A DNA stretch of 64,000 bases from Mortierella sp. BCC40632 (GCA_011634665.1 WAEK01000003.1:1122001-1186000), one strand, 5' to 3'. Counted from the first letter of the stretch, positions 47,467 to 60,600 are shown. Made by a program: numbers and translations. Notes: a model not told the origin generated them from the sequence alone.

Positions 47467-50291
47467 CTACGAAAGAAAAAAGTCAATGCTACCCCTACCT
47501 CGTGTCTCTATCTTGGGGGGCTGAGGGCTTAGAGGCTGTCGATCGGACCCAATCTCCATCGTATCCTCAAGAGCATCCAAAGAGCTACATGAGACTGGAC
47601 CAGGCGAAGGCAACAAGGGTGAATAGGCACCCACCGAAAAGGAACTCGAAGAAAGAGATGAGAGTTCAAATCGAAGCAATCTCGGGTCGGTTGCTGAAAG
47701 CTTAGGACTTGGGGATGTGATCCGGATACCATTGGAAACAAGAATGTCGGCCTGATAGTCCGTAAGTGGCTTCCAGCTGGGAGACTCTGTCATATCTCCA
47801 TCCTCTTGGCCTTCTTTCTCAGAATCACTGTCAAAGTCTTGCTCGACCACAAACTCGTCGGCATCTGAATAAAAGCCCAGCAGTTCGGCTCCAGTCTCAA
47901 CGGTCACTGTCCCTTTGAAGACTTGATCCTCTGATTTAAGCGCCTCTTTCTCGCATTGTTCTTCACTCTCATTTTCAGTTTCCGTCACCAATTTCTCGGA
48001 TAATGTTTCAGGTACTGAGCAAGTGTCGATCTCAGAGGATACTTGTATGTCTAGTGATCGATCATTTGTCTGAGACGGATCCGTCTCTATCATCGTCTCT
48101 TTATCCGATTCTTGGGACTCTTTCCCCTCCCCTAGCTCCTGGCCGAGGTGCAGAGGAGGCTGTTGTTCCTGTTCCAAGAGTCTTGGTTCTTTGGACTCGG
48201 GTTCTTGCTTTGAAGTATGTAGGTGCGGCAACGACACCTGTGGCAACACAGCTTCATCGAGTGGAGTAATGATTTCCAAAGACTCTTGAGAATGTTCTTG
48301 GAGTAGAGCCTGATCTTGGTCAGTGCTTTCTGGTTCCTGAACGTTGGGTATTGGTGTAGAAGAATCTTTATGACAATCTATTGGACTAGATTCCTGTATC
48401 TGATTGTCATGCTTGTCGACTGAACCATAGGATGGGTCATTTTCTTTAAGCTTAGGCTCTACTTGGTCCATTGCGCCCACTAACTCGACGATTGGTACTG
48501 AGAGGTGTGATTCGATCTGGTAAGGCTGCTCCAGTTGAGGCCAATCTTGTTGAGGCAGTTCTTGTTGAAGCTGTTCCTGTTGAGGCAGCTCTTCTTGAAG
48601 TAGCTCCTGTTGAGACAGTTCCAGTTGAGGCGATTCCAGTTGAAGCAGTTCCTGCTGAAGTTCTTGTTGAGGCAGTCCCTGTTGAGGTAGCTCTTGTTGA
48701 GGCAGCTCTTGTCGTGGCAGTTCCTGTTGTGGCAGTTCCTGTTGTGGCAACTCCTGATCAGACAACTCAACCTTTGGAGGGGTGTCTACTTTGCTCAACT
48801 TCTGAGCTGTTCCTTGTTGCAGTTGTTCCGCCATATCGACTTCCTTCCCTTCCAAATCCGTCGCAAAGAACTCTATCCTCATTTCTGGTGATATCTGTCC
48901 TGTTGCTACCATCCCCTGTTTGGCAGTGTTGTCCAAAAGTGCCTTGATATCGATAATGCAACTCGTCGCAAGGACGTCTTCTTTTCTCTCGTCCTCTTGA
49001 TACAACAGACTCTTTCCGCTCAAGGACTCTTGGTAACCAGAGTCCTCCATGCTGACAGGCTTTTGTTGTTCCTCAAGATGATGTCGATCACACCAGAGTT
49101 TCCTCCATTGAAGTTTCTCTTGTTCTAGTTCCTGCTCTCGGTCTTTTTGAATACTCTGGAACAAAGAGTCCAAATCGATCGTGACGAGCTTGACCTTTGG
49201 AAGCTTGGTTTCTTGGGACAGAGAGGCCTCTAGTTGGTGTCGGTGGACAGGGGCCACAGTCTGGACCATCGACACGACTTGTTCTTCCAGAGAATGGACC
49301 AGTTGCGGAAAGATTAATTCTGAAAAGCACGGTAGCGTCGGTCCTGAGTCCATCTCTTGTAGAGTCGTGATCGTTCTCAGCTCGGGCTCTTCCTTTTCCA
49401 ACGTCCCGTCCACTTGCTTTTCTTTCAAGGCCAAAGCACCTTGATCAAAAGGCAAGGGCGGCAAGGAAAGAGTCTTAAATGTCGATCCTTGTGTTGCTTG
49501 TGCACTTTCCTTCTTCCTTTCTGAAGGGTCCGAAAATGTGTCAATGACAATCTCGATGATTTCTGGGGACGACACTCTCGACACTGGGGATGATGTTGCT
49601 AGGGGTGACTCTTGAAGTTTTTGTAAGTTGATCTCAACTGTACTGGAAATTCTCGCCATCCCTGGGTGAATCGCACCCTGGCCAGCAATTGTCTTTAGCA
49701 TAGTGTCCTTGGATGTGTCAAGAGTCATCACGGCCTTCTCCTCTGTTTTTTGTTTCGGTTCATCGTTGTCTTCACTCTCATCCTCGTCCTCTGTACTGGT
49801 CAGCGAGGCATATCCTCGTTCCTGAAGGTCCAACAATGGAGTGTCAATCGCACGTTCCATCTCTGCCCTAACATCGATCCCCCCTAGTGTTGGATTTCCT
49901 CCGACCACTAGAAAACCCGCTGCTCGGACAGGCCTTGGTTGGCTGGCTCCGAATTGTCCAGGCAAGGTCATATGGGACACGCCTGGTTGAATGACTGAGG
50001 TCAAGAAGAGGCCCGTGTTGGTGGTCTGGGTATCACCGTTGCTTTTGTTGTAATCGGGTGAAGGCGGATCGTCTTCATCACTCCAGAGAGCATTCGAACT
50101 GCTGGCATCGCCATCTGAAATAGTTGATGGGTCTGAATCACTCGAATGCGCGGACACGGAGGAGTGAATGGGTACGACATTAGCATTGGTGGCGGCAAGG
50201 ATATCCAAAATGGGTCGGAAAAGAGTAACTGGACGATGATAGTCACGAGGATCATGGCTGCTGTCGTTGCTATAGTTACTGTTGTTTGGAG

Positions 50292-50330
<39 letters not shown>

Positions 50331-51003
50331 AGTAGATCAAGGGTGCAGCAGATGCATGTCCAGGGATGAACCCATTCACGTTCGAAAATGTCCTCGGCCT
50401 ACGACTGGGCGGTTCCTTTGTGTGGGAGTGTGTTGGCGAGGGCTGTTGCTGCTGCTGCGGATAGGTCGTTGCACTGATCATGGGCCTTGTGTGATTCCGG
50501 TCTGCACCTGGGATACGATACTGTCGCCACGGGTGTTGGCTCTGTTGCAGAGCTGGCTGCTGTGGTTCGTGGACATGAGGATCAACAGAGCCTGACGTGG
50601 ATGAAGAAGAAGAAGAGGGACTCAGGCCGAGCCGAGTACATGATGGGGAGGACAAGGTATTTGTAGGAAACAGTGGGGGTTGTGGATGTGAGGAAGGTAG
50701 CTGAGATGAGGCATGGGTGGTTTTCATACTGAAAGTGTCAAGTCGGTCGTTGCTGTCTTCTTCATCTGAGGTTGAGATCGAGATAGAGACCGAGCGGTTG
50801 TTGGCCCGGTTGGCCTGGGTGGCCGGGGCAATCGAGGCCGGGCCTTGCTGGTTATAATCCGACACACGGATGTTCTGTCTTTGCCAATCTTTTGAGTCTC
50901 TGTCCTGAGAGTAGTGGGTGTGGATATGGCTTTGACTTGAATGTACAAAAGAAGTGCTGTTGTCCTGGAAAGCCTGCTGTGGATTGAGGCGGCTGCTCTG
51001 CAT
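47467..51003 (-). CDS. large Ser/Gln/Glu-rich protein with LPQQE repeats
   Basis: One open frame of 1,178 residues; no known domain recognised. The N-terminus is Ser/Gln/His-rich and contains a run of Asn (from a GTT repeat on the plus strand at 50293-50330). Around residues 390-700 it is mixed acidic, with short amphipathic stretches. About residues 743-834 form a tandem pentapeptide array (LPQQE, LPRQE, LQQEL and variants, about 15 units). The remaining third is acidic, ending near SLSSSSFSVGAYSPLL. The protein is predicted mostly disordered. It may be a scaffold or regulator, and may continue into the exon pair at 47307-46177 as one transcript (see that entry). Confidence 0.7.
48500..48775 (-). 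repeat. in-frame 15-bp tandem repeat coding LPQQE
   Basis: About fifteen imperfect copies of a 15-bp unit (plus-strand TCCTGTTGAGGCAGC and variants) encode Leu-Pro-Gln-Gln-Glu. Some units are extended to 18 bp. Third positions vary between copies, so the array is not freshly made. Confidence 0.8.
50293..50330 (+). repeat. (GTT)n trinucleotide repeat, Asn run on minus strand
   Basis: About 12-13 GTT units inside the long minus-strand frame, read as AAC codons. Confidence 0.9.
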
Positions 51004-51217
51004 CGTCTAGTGAACCTGCGTTATTTTAGGCGTTAAGATAATGATAGATGTGCGGATGCGATGGCTGCAGGGGAGGGGTGAGGAGATGCTTGCTACGCAG
51101 GGGAAGGTTTCTGCTGATTGCGAGTTGAGATATCCACAGGCGGTGCAATGGGTCTGTGCCCAGACAATGGTCCAGGCTTCGGCTGAAAAGCGTGTGAACA
51201 GAGTAGCGAGGATGAGG

Positions 51218-51257
<40 letters not shown>

Positions 51258-52192
51258 AAAAAATATGAGGGGGCAAGAGGCAGTGAGAGAGAAAAAAAAG
51301 ACAGATAGAGGGTGTGTGTGTGTGTGTGTGACTGTATGGTCGAAGGCATTTGATTTGCGTCCAGTCCTGGCCATGTGTTCTGGTCTCGGTTGCGGCGGCG
51401 GTGGCGTCCAGGAGAGTTTGGAGGATATACAGAGTGGCGGCAGTGCAGCGGTGCAGCGGGGCGTAGCGCGTGTTTAGGGAATTAAGCATGGGTTGAGTGG
51501 GCGGGCGCGGGCGAAGACTTTGGCACACAGGGGATACACACAGGGCACAGTTGACGGCGACACAAAGGTCGGATGGCGACACAAACAGGTTCGCAAAAAG
51601 ACAAAAAAAGTAATCGACCTGACCAGCCGACCCTGTCCACCTTCTATTTATATCGATAGTGCAAGCCACGGTCCACTGTCCAGCAGATGTCTGTCGTGAT
51701 GTGGCATTTTGCTCTCTTTTTTTTTCAGCCAGTCAGTCAGGCAGTCAGACAGTCAGGTAGTCATTCAGACAGACAGGCAGTCAGTCAGTCAGTCACTCTC
51801 TCTGTCTCTACTACTGCTCTGCTGCCTCTCACTCCTCACTCACTATTTCACTGCTCACTATTTCTCTCACTATTTTTCTCTCTCTCTCTTCTCTCTTCTC
51901 TCTCTCTCTCTCTTATAAACTCTCTCTTTCTTTCTCTCACACATCCCCTGCACATCTTTCCATCCATCCATCCATCCATTCATCCATCTATTTATCCGCC
52001 CCCCATTCTATCCCATCCTTTCTCCTCCCTCCCATCTCTTTCTCATTCCGCTACGGCTACTCCCCCCCTCCCCAAACCTCTTTAACCTACTCACAGCTCC
52101 TCCAACCTGGCTGAATTTATCCCTCCCCTCATCATCTCCATTCTCGCCATCTCTCTTCCTCTCACTCCAACACACTCCAAAGACTCTTCATC
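51004..52192. promoter_or_regulatory. divergent intergenic region
   Basis: 1.2 kb between the long Q-rich gene and the secreted membrane protein gene. It holds a GA run (51222-51256), a short GT run, GTCA/GTCAGACA repeats (51733-51795), an ATCC repeat (51959-51985), and a strongly CT-rich leader before 52193. No coding signal. Confidence 0.6.
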
Positions 52193-53002
52193 ATGCATCT
52201 CACAACCACTCTCCTCGGTGTCTCTCTAGCCGCCCTCATGATCTCCCCTGCCCAGGCCCAGGCCCAGGAGCCAGCGCCGGTCGTTGTTGCTCCTCCCCTG
52301 GCTGGAAGCAAGATGAACGTGACCTACTGGAACGACAACAACATCGAGATTGCCGCAGAAGAGATCACCTACGACGTCTGCTTCCCCTCCGAGAACGCCT
52401 TTACCAAGTACTCCTTCATCAACATGAGGCCAAATAATGCTACCATCAACTTTTACTCAGACTCGAGCTGTGGCAACTTTGCCTTTGGCCTGAACGGTTA
52501 CTATGGTGGATACCCTGGTGCGGCTCGTTCGTTCAAGTGGGTTGGCTGGAGCAAAGAGTCTCTGGGTGAACTCTTCACGAAACCCATCACGGGTCAGGGC
52601 GAGGCAAATAACGGCCATACGACACCTCCTACAGGTGGCAAGAACCCTACTGATGGAGGCAACGCCGACCCTCTGCCCGAGGGTAACAGCGGAGCCAATG
52701 GTAATAACAAGGGCGCTGCGTCATCGCCTTCTCAGACTTCGTTTATGGGCAGCGTCTTTGGCTTCGGACTTGTCGCTGCTGTTGGCGGTGTCTTTTTCTG
52801 GAGGCGATCCAAACGGGCGCAGGACAAGGGCAAGGGCGTGTTGCCTTACAACCGAGTCGGTGGCGACAACGATATCCTCCTCACCAACAACCGTGGCCAC
52901 AACTCGTTTGAACTCGGCGACGAGGATGAGGATGAGGTCGAGGAACGTCGCCCACGTCGCCCTGGACAGCAGGAGCGTTATCGCGATGACGATCGTGTCT
53001 AG
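52193..53002 (+). CDS. secreted single-pass (type I) membrane protein, unknown function
   Basis: A single exon of 269 residues. A signal peptide covers about residues 1-24 (MHLTTTLLGVSLAALMISPA then QAQA). Residues 38-125 form a compact-looking domain with Cys63 and Cys93, two N-glycosylation sites (NVT, NAT) and Trp/Tyr/Gly-rich strands. A Gly/Asn/Pro linker of about 50 residues follows. The membrane helix FMGSVFGFGLVAAVGGVFFW (184-203) is followed by RRSKR as stop-transfer. The cytosolic tail of about 60 residues is acidic (DEDEDEVEE) then Arg-rich. The layout suits a cell-surface receptor or wall sensor, but no family is recognised. Confidence 0.82.
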   Translation: MHLTTTLLGVSLAALMISPAQAQAQEPAPVVVAPPLAGSKMNVTYWNDNNIEIAAEEITYDVCFPSENAFTKYSFINMRPNNATINFYSDSSCGNFAFGLNGYYGGYPGAARSFKWVGWSKESLGELFTKPITGQGEANNGHTTPPTGGKNPTDGGNADPLPEGNSGANGNNKGAASSPSQTSFMGSVFGFGLVAAVGGVFFWRRSKRAQDKGKGVLPYNRVGGDNDILLTNNRGHNSFELGDEDEDEVEERRPRRPGQQERYRDDDRV

Positions 53003-54464
53003 AGGAGATGCAGTGTCTCGTCATCTCTGTACCTATCTGCTGCTGCTATTTTTTTTTCTTTACTTCTATTGTTGTTGTATCTCTGCATCCATGTTTCTTT
53101 GCCATTCCCCGCAACCTTCTTAGCCCAGTATCTCTGTTTAAATGCACTTTCTCCTCCGTTCCAGTTTCCCAGTTTTTCTATGCAACTGGGCCCCCTCTCT
53201 TCTCTCTCTTTCTCTCTTTTCTTTCTCCCCTAGCTTTTTATGATTTTTTTTTTTTTTTTTCTATTTATATGTCAGGTGTCGAACGCCTTAAACATCCTTC
53301 TACGATCTTTCTTTACAGCACCCATTTACCCATTTTTTTTTCTTTTCTCTTTGGCCATGATTTTTCCGCCTCCACTCCTCCAGCATGTAGTAGTGTTTAG
53401 CCTCTGCCTTTTTGTCTTCTTTTCTTGTCACTCTTTTTTTTTTTATTTTTCTGCACATCATATATGTACGACCTCCGACCTTTGTCCCGTAGACTGCACA
53501 AACTATAATAATTAAAAAAAGAAAAAAAGAAGGAAACGACGCCATGGCGGACGCGGGGGAGAAAAGAGCACAGGGGTTGGGGTTGGGGGAAGGGGGTTTG
53601 GGGGGAGAAGGGACAATTCTTCCGCTCTTTTTGTTCGCTTATGCTTTCATACTCACTCACTCTCTCTCTCTCTCGGTTGGTCCCAGAGTTTGTTCTCAAG
53701 CGCGCTCATACTGTCGAGCTCCTCAAAAATGGTATTCGTGGGATGAAAAGAGGGAGAAGGGGCCGGGCCGTTCATTTCATGGAAAAAAAAAAAAAAAAAG
53801 GATCGCCCAGAGCACAGAGCAGAAAAGACCAATGGGTCCCCCACAGGCAATTAGAGGAGAGAGAGAGAGAGGGAGAGAGAGAGAAAGAGCGAAAGGAGCC
53901 ATCGGGCAATCGAGAAGACGATCATTTTATTTTCCTGCGGGCTCTCTGCATTCTCGTCCTGAGTAGCGTTTGCTCATCCCCTGTGTGCCGAGTTCGGAGT
54001 CGTGTGTCTTTGGGTTATTCTTGGGCTGAAGGGATACTAGAGGAGGTGGTAAGCGGTGACCCTGGCTGGCTGGCCGCCCGATTTCTTTTTTGACCTGGCG
54101 GACCAGTTGGCCTGTCTGGATTGGCCTGTCCTGCTGGGCAAAATGATTTTTCATTTTTTCTCCTATCTGAAGGACCGCCACCAATCCATTTCAGTCCCAG
54201 TCCCTCTTCTCTCAACCTCAGCCACGCAAAAGTGATCTGTCTACAACAGGACTGACAACCTTGTTCATTGGGACATTTGGACCCGCTCTGAGCCTCGCGT
54301 GTGTGTTGGACCATCCGTCATCTCAGCCTAGGAAAGGATAAACACCAGTCGAGACAGGATCATCCTCATCCTCTAACCAAGGCTTAGAACAAACCAGGAA
54401 AAAAAAAAAAAAAAAAAGGAGAGAGAGAGAGAGAAACCAAAAAAAACCCCCCCCCACTAGCCTA
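53003..54464. other. intergenic, low-complexity
   Basis: 1.46 kb. T/CT-rich 3' flank to about 53510, then G-rich and GA-rich stretches (53560-53900), then unique sequence up to an A20 run and a C9 run just before the helicase start. No coding frame of normal composition. Confidence 0.6.
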
Positions 54465-57438
54465 ATGTTCAACATCAAACGGTTCGACGTCGACGACGTC
54501 GCTCAGTCGTCATCCTCGCCTGCATCCAATCGCTCCTCTGCAGCAGCGGATCGTCTCGCCAAACTCAATGCTCGTCTCAACAAAAACTCCAAATCCACCA
54601 CTGACAAGGAGGACTCTTCCTCTCACCCTTCGGAACCTTCGTCAACCACCCCTTCCAAAACCCTTCCCAGTGGATCACATCAACGTTTCAAAGACAACGT
54701 TCCTTCTCGATCCCGCGACTCGGCCACCTCGGATCAACCACCTGTCATCTCTTATAAACGAACTAGAGAGGTCGACATCAAGGATTCTAAACCTGGTAAA
54801 AAATGGGAAAAGAAACGTCCCAAGGAACTCCGAGATGAGGATCTGATCCCGAACGATGTCCGTCTTGCCATGAAGGCCAAGGCCGAAGCCGAGGCCAAGG
54901 CACAGACCGAACCAGTCGATTTTGGGGGACTCTCCCTTCCTTCGTTTGAGGATCTGGAAGCCCTGAGAGCAGAAGAAGGCATGGAAGATCTCAAGGAAGA
55001 GGATCCTCACACAACCCCTGCTGTTATTGACAGAGATGAGGATATGGAAGAGCATTCAACGGAATTCAGAGATCAGGAAGGTGTTCAACCTTTTATGGAC
55101 GATGCAGCACTTGATGCGGCCTTGGCCGACATTGCGGCTCTTGTTCCATTACCAACATTTGAAGTCAAGGAAGTGACGGCCGAAGAACGTGAACGAGCCA
55201 AATCAATGGGTATTCCCGATTGGTTAGCACACCCGACGACCATTGACCCAGATACCAACACCCCAATCCATTCTCCACTCTTTGGATTCTCGGACCGGTT
55301 ATTGAAACAATGTCAAAAGGCTGGGATCGAGGAATGTTTTGCGGTTCAGACGGCTGTGATTCCAGTGTTGATGAGAGCAAAACATTTGGGTGATATTCGA
55401 AAGGCTCCAGGAGATCTCTGTGTCTCGGCCCCAACAGGAAGTGGAAAGACGTTGGCCTATGTCCTCCCTATTATCGAGGTATGTGAGAATTTTCCACTTT
55501 CTCTTCTTTGGATTTATTTATACAAGATAAAAAGTATTATTATTATTGTTATTATTATTTTACTTGGTGGTAAACCTACTTGTGGATTGACCCATCCTTC
55601 CCCCCCCCCACCCCTTTGTTTTCTTTGGTAGATCCTCTCTCAACGTGTAGTCACCCGACTCCGAGCATTGGTCGTTCTGCCAACACGAGACCTTTGCGTC
55701 CAGGTCAAAGAGACATTCGAAAGCTTTATCAAAGGAACCGATCTCAAGATTGCCACAGCCACAGGACAGCATTCATTCGCACATGAACAATCCACTCTTG
55801 TCGGTGGGAACAGCAATGGGGACACGGCAGGATCTACCAAGAAGGGTACCTTTTTCGATGATGCTGAAGATGAGGTCGATCCTTCCTTGTTGTTGGGTGG
55901 TCAGAGTCGAGTCGATATCTTGATTACAACACCAGGACGATTGATTGATCATGTCAAGTCCACACCTGGGTTCACTCTTCAACATCTCCGTTTCTTGGTC
56001 ATTGATGAAGCCGATCGGTTATTGAACCAAAGTTTCCAGGAATGGTTGTTCCATGTGTTGAGAGCAATCCACCCTACTCTTCCTGACTCTACTTTGTCTA
56101 TGTTGGACCAAACCAGCCATGATTCGACAAAAGTCAAGGATCATCAGGATTCAAAGACTCTTGAGCATACTTCAACTGCTGTTGATTTGAAACGAGATCA
56201 TCTTGGGTTCCCAATCCATGATGCGATCGCACCGGCGTTTTTGCCTTCCTTTTTCCGTTTGGCAGATTCGGAGGTGGAGGATCCCAAGGCACTTTCGGTT
56301 CAAAAGTTACTCTTCTCGGCCACGTTGACGAGGAATCCGGCCAAGATTGCGAGTCTTCAACTATCGGATCCACAATACGTGGCTGTCCAAGAGTTGGGTG
56401 AGGATGGTGAAGAGAAGCAAAAAGTATACCACTCCTGCTGGTCTGACTGTAAGTTTTTTTTTGCTATTGTTGTTGTTGTGGAGAAATGACTATTCGTTCG
56501 AAGAGAAAAGAAGAAGAAAAAAAGATCGCTAAACATTGTTCTAATCTAACCCCAAAAAAAAACGATAACAATAACAGGAACATATGATTGTATGCGAGAC
56601 CTCTGCAAAGCCGCTCATGGTGTTGCATCTGCTTCATCACCTTCAAGTTCGATCCGCACTCTGCTTTACAAAATCGGTCGAGTCGGCCCATCGTCTCTGC
56701 AAATTGATTCAGCTTTACGAACGAGTACGCGTCTTGGACACATCCGGAAAGTCATCCGATTTGGTTGATGCTAAAGAGGGTGTCAAGGACAAGGCAGACG
56801 AGGACGAAGAACAAGGGTCTGACAGCGATAGTGACAGCGATAGTGACAGTGATAGCAGTAGTGAAGACGACGATGACAAGGAAATCAGCGATGTTGAAAT
56901 GCAAGAGACAGAAGCAGCAGGTGTCCAGTCCGAGACCACGGAGATGGACACGGATACGGAAAAGACTTTGACAGGTTCCTTCAACAATGACCCAATTATC
57001 GTGGCCGAGTTTTCATCCGATCTTCCAAAGGCCAAGCGTGCCCAGATCCTGCGTCAGTTCAGTGCGGGTCAAATTCATCTCTTGATTTGTTCCGATTTGA
57101 TTGCGCGTGGTATGGATTTGGCTCCTGTCGAGAATGTCATCAATTATGATGTCCCCGTCTACATGAAAAAATACATTCATCGTGTGGGTCGTACTGCTCG
57201 TGCGGGCAAGTCTGGTACGGCCTATTCGTTGGTCGAGATGCAGGAGGCACGTCATTTCCGAGAGATGATGGTCAAGGCTGGTCATTGGGATCGAATCGAT
57301 AGGATCAAGGTCCGTTCTGCGGATACTCAGGATTTGGTTCCCGCATATACTACTGCCCTCGCAGGTCTCAAATCTGAGCTTGCTGTTTCTGCCAGGTCAA
57401 GGCGGAGACTTGGCCACACTCGTCGGCCACCTCAGTGA
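54465..57438 (+). CDS. DBP6: DEAD-box RNA helicase, DDX51/Dbp6 type (ribosome biogenesis), frame disrupted at exon 2 end
   Basis: An ATP-dependent helicase of the nucleolus, needed for 60S subunit assembly. Exons are 54465-55478, 55632-56423 or 56448, and 56578-57438. A disordered, acidic N-terminus of about 230 residues precedes the core. Motifs in order: APTGSGKT (322-329), LVVLPTRDL, TTPGRLIDH, DEAD in LVIDEADRLL, SAT in LLFSATLTRN, then after exon 3 RSALCFTKSVESAHRL, SDLIARGMDL and HRVGRTARAG. Exon 3 contains an Asp/Ser-rich insert. At the end of exon 2 the conserved PAGLT before EHMIV is present only in a different reading frame (see findings). Using donor AAAAA/GTATAC restores an open frame of 888 residues without that segment. 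Confidence 0.85.
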
Positions 57439-57684
57439 TCAGCATTTTTTCTCTTTTCCTCTCCCCATCCTCTCTCCCTCAAAAAGCTTAGAGCAGCATT
57501 GAGCATTAATGTACCATAGAGTCACCCGAGCTGTTCAACATGCTCCAACGTCTCGGTCGGTGTTTGTATTGTGTGAAGATGAAATAAATAGTAGCATTAT
57601 GTCGTTCAAGATAAAATATTCCTTTTTTTTTTCTCTTTTTTTCTTTTCTTTTGCTCTGCTAAACCTCCTCCTCTTTGGTTGCTA
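57439..57684. other. short convergent spacer
   Basis: 246 bp between the helicase and CDP-diacylglycerol synthase stops. AATAAATAG near 57582 is a possible polyadenylation signal for the helicase. Confidence 0.5.
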
Positions 57685-60600
57685 TTAAAACACAGAGGCC
57701 CATGCTTCCTTGGGTGGGGCTACAACGCAGCTCTCCTCATCCAAGAGTCCCTGACCAATCAAGTACTGTCGCATATGGTCAAACAATTCGACCTGCTCAG
57801 ATCCATTCAAATTGTTGATCGCACTCTGCAATACAATCCCGACCGAGAGCGCGCTAGTCTTGATAAAGCTCTGATAGTACATGTACGAGAACAGTCCCAT
57901 CATAAACTGACAATCCATCCGGTCCGTGATCCCGCCATGGCCAGGAATAGATTGTCCAAAGTCCTTGATCTTGAACGCCCGCTTGAAACCCGAGGCAAAG
58001 AACCCACCAAAGGGGGCAATCAAACTCGCGAAACACGCCATGACCACTGCATGCAATTGCAAAGGAGCGATCATCACATAGTTGTGTCGCATGCCAAACA
58101 AGTGACGACCCAAAGAGGCCATCCAAGGTCGAAGGAAGTACTTTTCAGCAATAAACACTGGGTTAGGTTCGCATGTCAGACCCGAGAATGCCGTTGCACT
58201 CAAATCCTTGACAGGGCAGATCATGTAAGGGTATCTCAGGAACAATGTCGCAAACTAATAACACAAGATAAAATATTCTAAAATCAGTCATCGATCGTGG
58301 TTTCCTTCTTCTCATTGTTGAACTCAGTTCATAGTAAAGAGGCAACTCACCAGCACGCCGAAAAAGATGGTCATGACCCAACCACCGACAAAGCCCTCAA
58401 CTGTCTTTTTGGGCGACAACTTGATCAATGGGGTCCGGCCCCAGAAGAATCCAAAGATGTAGGCCCAAATATCGTTCGCAATCACCAACGAGACTGGCAA
58501 GAAGAACCAGATCAAACCTTCAAAGATGTTGTTGATAATAAAGTGACTCTGGCAGACCACCAACAGCAGTGTCATATGGGTCCATGCAAACTGGGAGAAC
58601 TGGAACCGATAATGACCCTTTTTCAAATTCGCGACAAAGAACACAAAGCCTAGGATAGGACAAGGGCGAAAGAAAAAGAAAAAGAATTCGTTCTGTCAGT
58701 CCATCTTCATGCCAATGGTAGTTGTTGCTGTTTTTCTTCACAAAATTCCAGTGTCCTTTGTATTGTTTGTCGAGCAAGAGTCATGCGGGTCCTGGCCATG
58801 CATGGTCATGCAAATGCCTCCTTCTTTCCTGGGTCCTGTGCCGTTAGCGTTGCTGCACTAGCGGCTCACATGTTATCCTGTGTATGTCCCAGTATGAATT
58901 GGGTCCAATAGGCTAATAGAGGAGAAGGAAAGGGAGAGAGAGAAGGGCCGTGGGACAGGCGTGGCCTAGTGCCGATCTGTGCGTCTGCCAGGTTGTGTTG
59001 CGTGACCCTCGAAAATATTTTTCTACGAAAGCATACGTACCAGCCACATAGAGTGAAAACGAAATGAACCGGTGATGTGTTGCGAACGGCAAAAGGAAGG
59101 CATCGACAAAGACCACATGCTGACAATAGTGGATCAAGCTCTCGCCATAGAAAAAGTAGTTGGTGCTGAACAAAAAGTACCTGATAGACAAAAGGGGAGG
59201 AGAAAGAAAGAAAGAAAGAGAGAGGTGAGCACGGACGTCCATCACGCTGGACCACATGGGAGAGTGAAGGAGAGAGAAGGGGGCATGGGCCTCATTCATG
59301 TTGTTCATGAGCTTACCAGTGCATAGTACGGAACCAGGGCAGCTTCTTTTCACGACTGGGCACATGGGCTAGGTTGATGACCTCCTTGTAGACCAGACCC
59401 TGGACCATCACGACGAGCAAGATCACGAACAATGGACCTGCGGCGACGCAGGCAAAGAATCCACCGATCATGATCAGTGTCCATAGTGTCCGGACAGACC
59501 AATTCGCCCACTTTGCCTTGGCAGACTCATCAGCGAGCAAGACCACCTGTCGGAGCGGAGAGTGATATGAAAGAGAAAAGAGAGCATCTCTGAGAGGTTA
59601 GCGTTCAGTCTGTTTCTTGTTTGGGGGAGTGGGGTTGCGGTCTTTGGACGCCACTTTTGATCAAGCATGTGAATCCGAGGCCAAGCCATAGAGTGAGGGA
59701 GAGATAGAGATAGATAGAAGAAAATAGAGAGAGAGAGAGATGACTGGCTGTTGAACACGCCTACGTCTCTCCTGAAGAGTAAGAGAGACCACAGCAGTAG
59801 TAGCTGAGCTGTTCCCAGACCTGGAGACAAGTGCTAGCTTCCTCTGCGAGATAGAACCTTCGAATAGAAACCCCTTTGGACCCGCAGGGCTCCCAACCTC
59901 AAGCAATGAGCACAACAGTTGCCCTGGTCCCTTCTCTCAAGCCCCCCCCCCTCCTCCACATGTGCACGAAAAGGCAAACAAGTCTGCCCGCTTTAGGGAG
60001 AATAAAACGCACATCTGTCTCTCGGGTTTTTCCATTTCCCGGATATGGTGGCTGCACACTGTAATCTCTTTCCATCTCTCTCCTCTCTCCTCTCTCTCTC
60101 TCTCTCTCTCCAATGCTCTCACTCCTCTTCCCTCCTTTTGCTCTCGTCGTTGCTCTCTCGTGAAATCCTCGTCCCCCTTCCCCCATGCAAAGTTGAATGG
60201 CCAAGGCTGTGGAGCGGAGTGGTCCTACTGCACTCGTCACCATCACGACAGTGACGGCTGCCTGTGTCAAGACATCGCTGCGCTCGATCATCTTTCTTTC
60301 ATCCTCTCTCTCTTTTTTTTTTTTTTACTTCCTCTCTCCCCTTCCTTTCACCTTAACTCGATTAATGTTGCAAAAAAAATGGTGGGGAAAGGGAGAAAAA
60401 GAAAAGAAAGAGGAGATCTGAGGCAAAGAAGAGGAGACGACCATTGTAAAGACAAATGAACTTTGGGGGCGAGACAGACCAAGAGAGCCCCTGGCTTGCC
60501 ATGGAAGGGGGGAAGAAAAGGCTCCACCGACAGTGCATTGTCTAGGGGATTCCAATCGATCTCCCCAAGAGGAAGGACACACGAGCCGAGTTTTTTTTTT

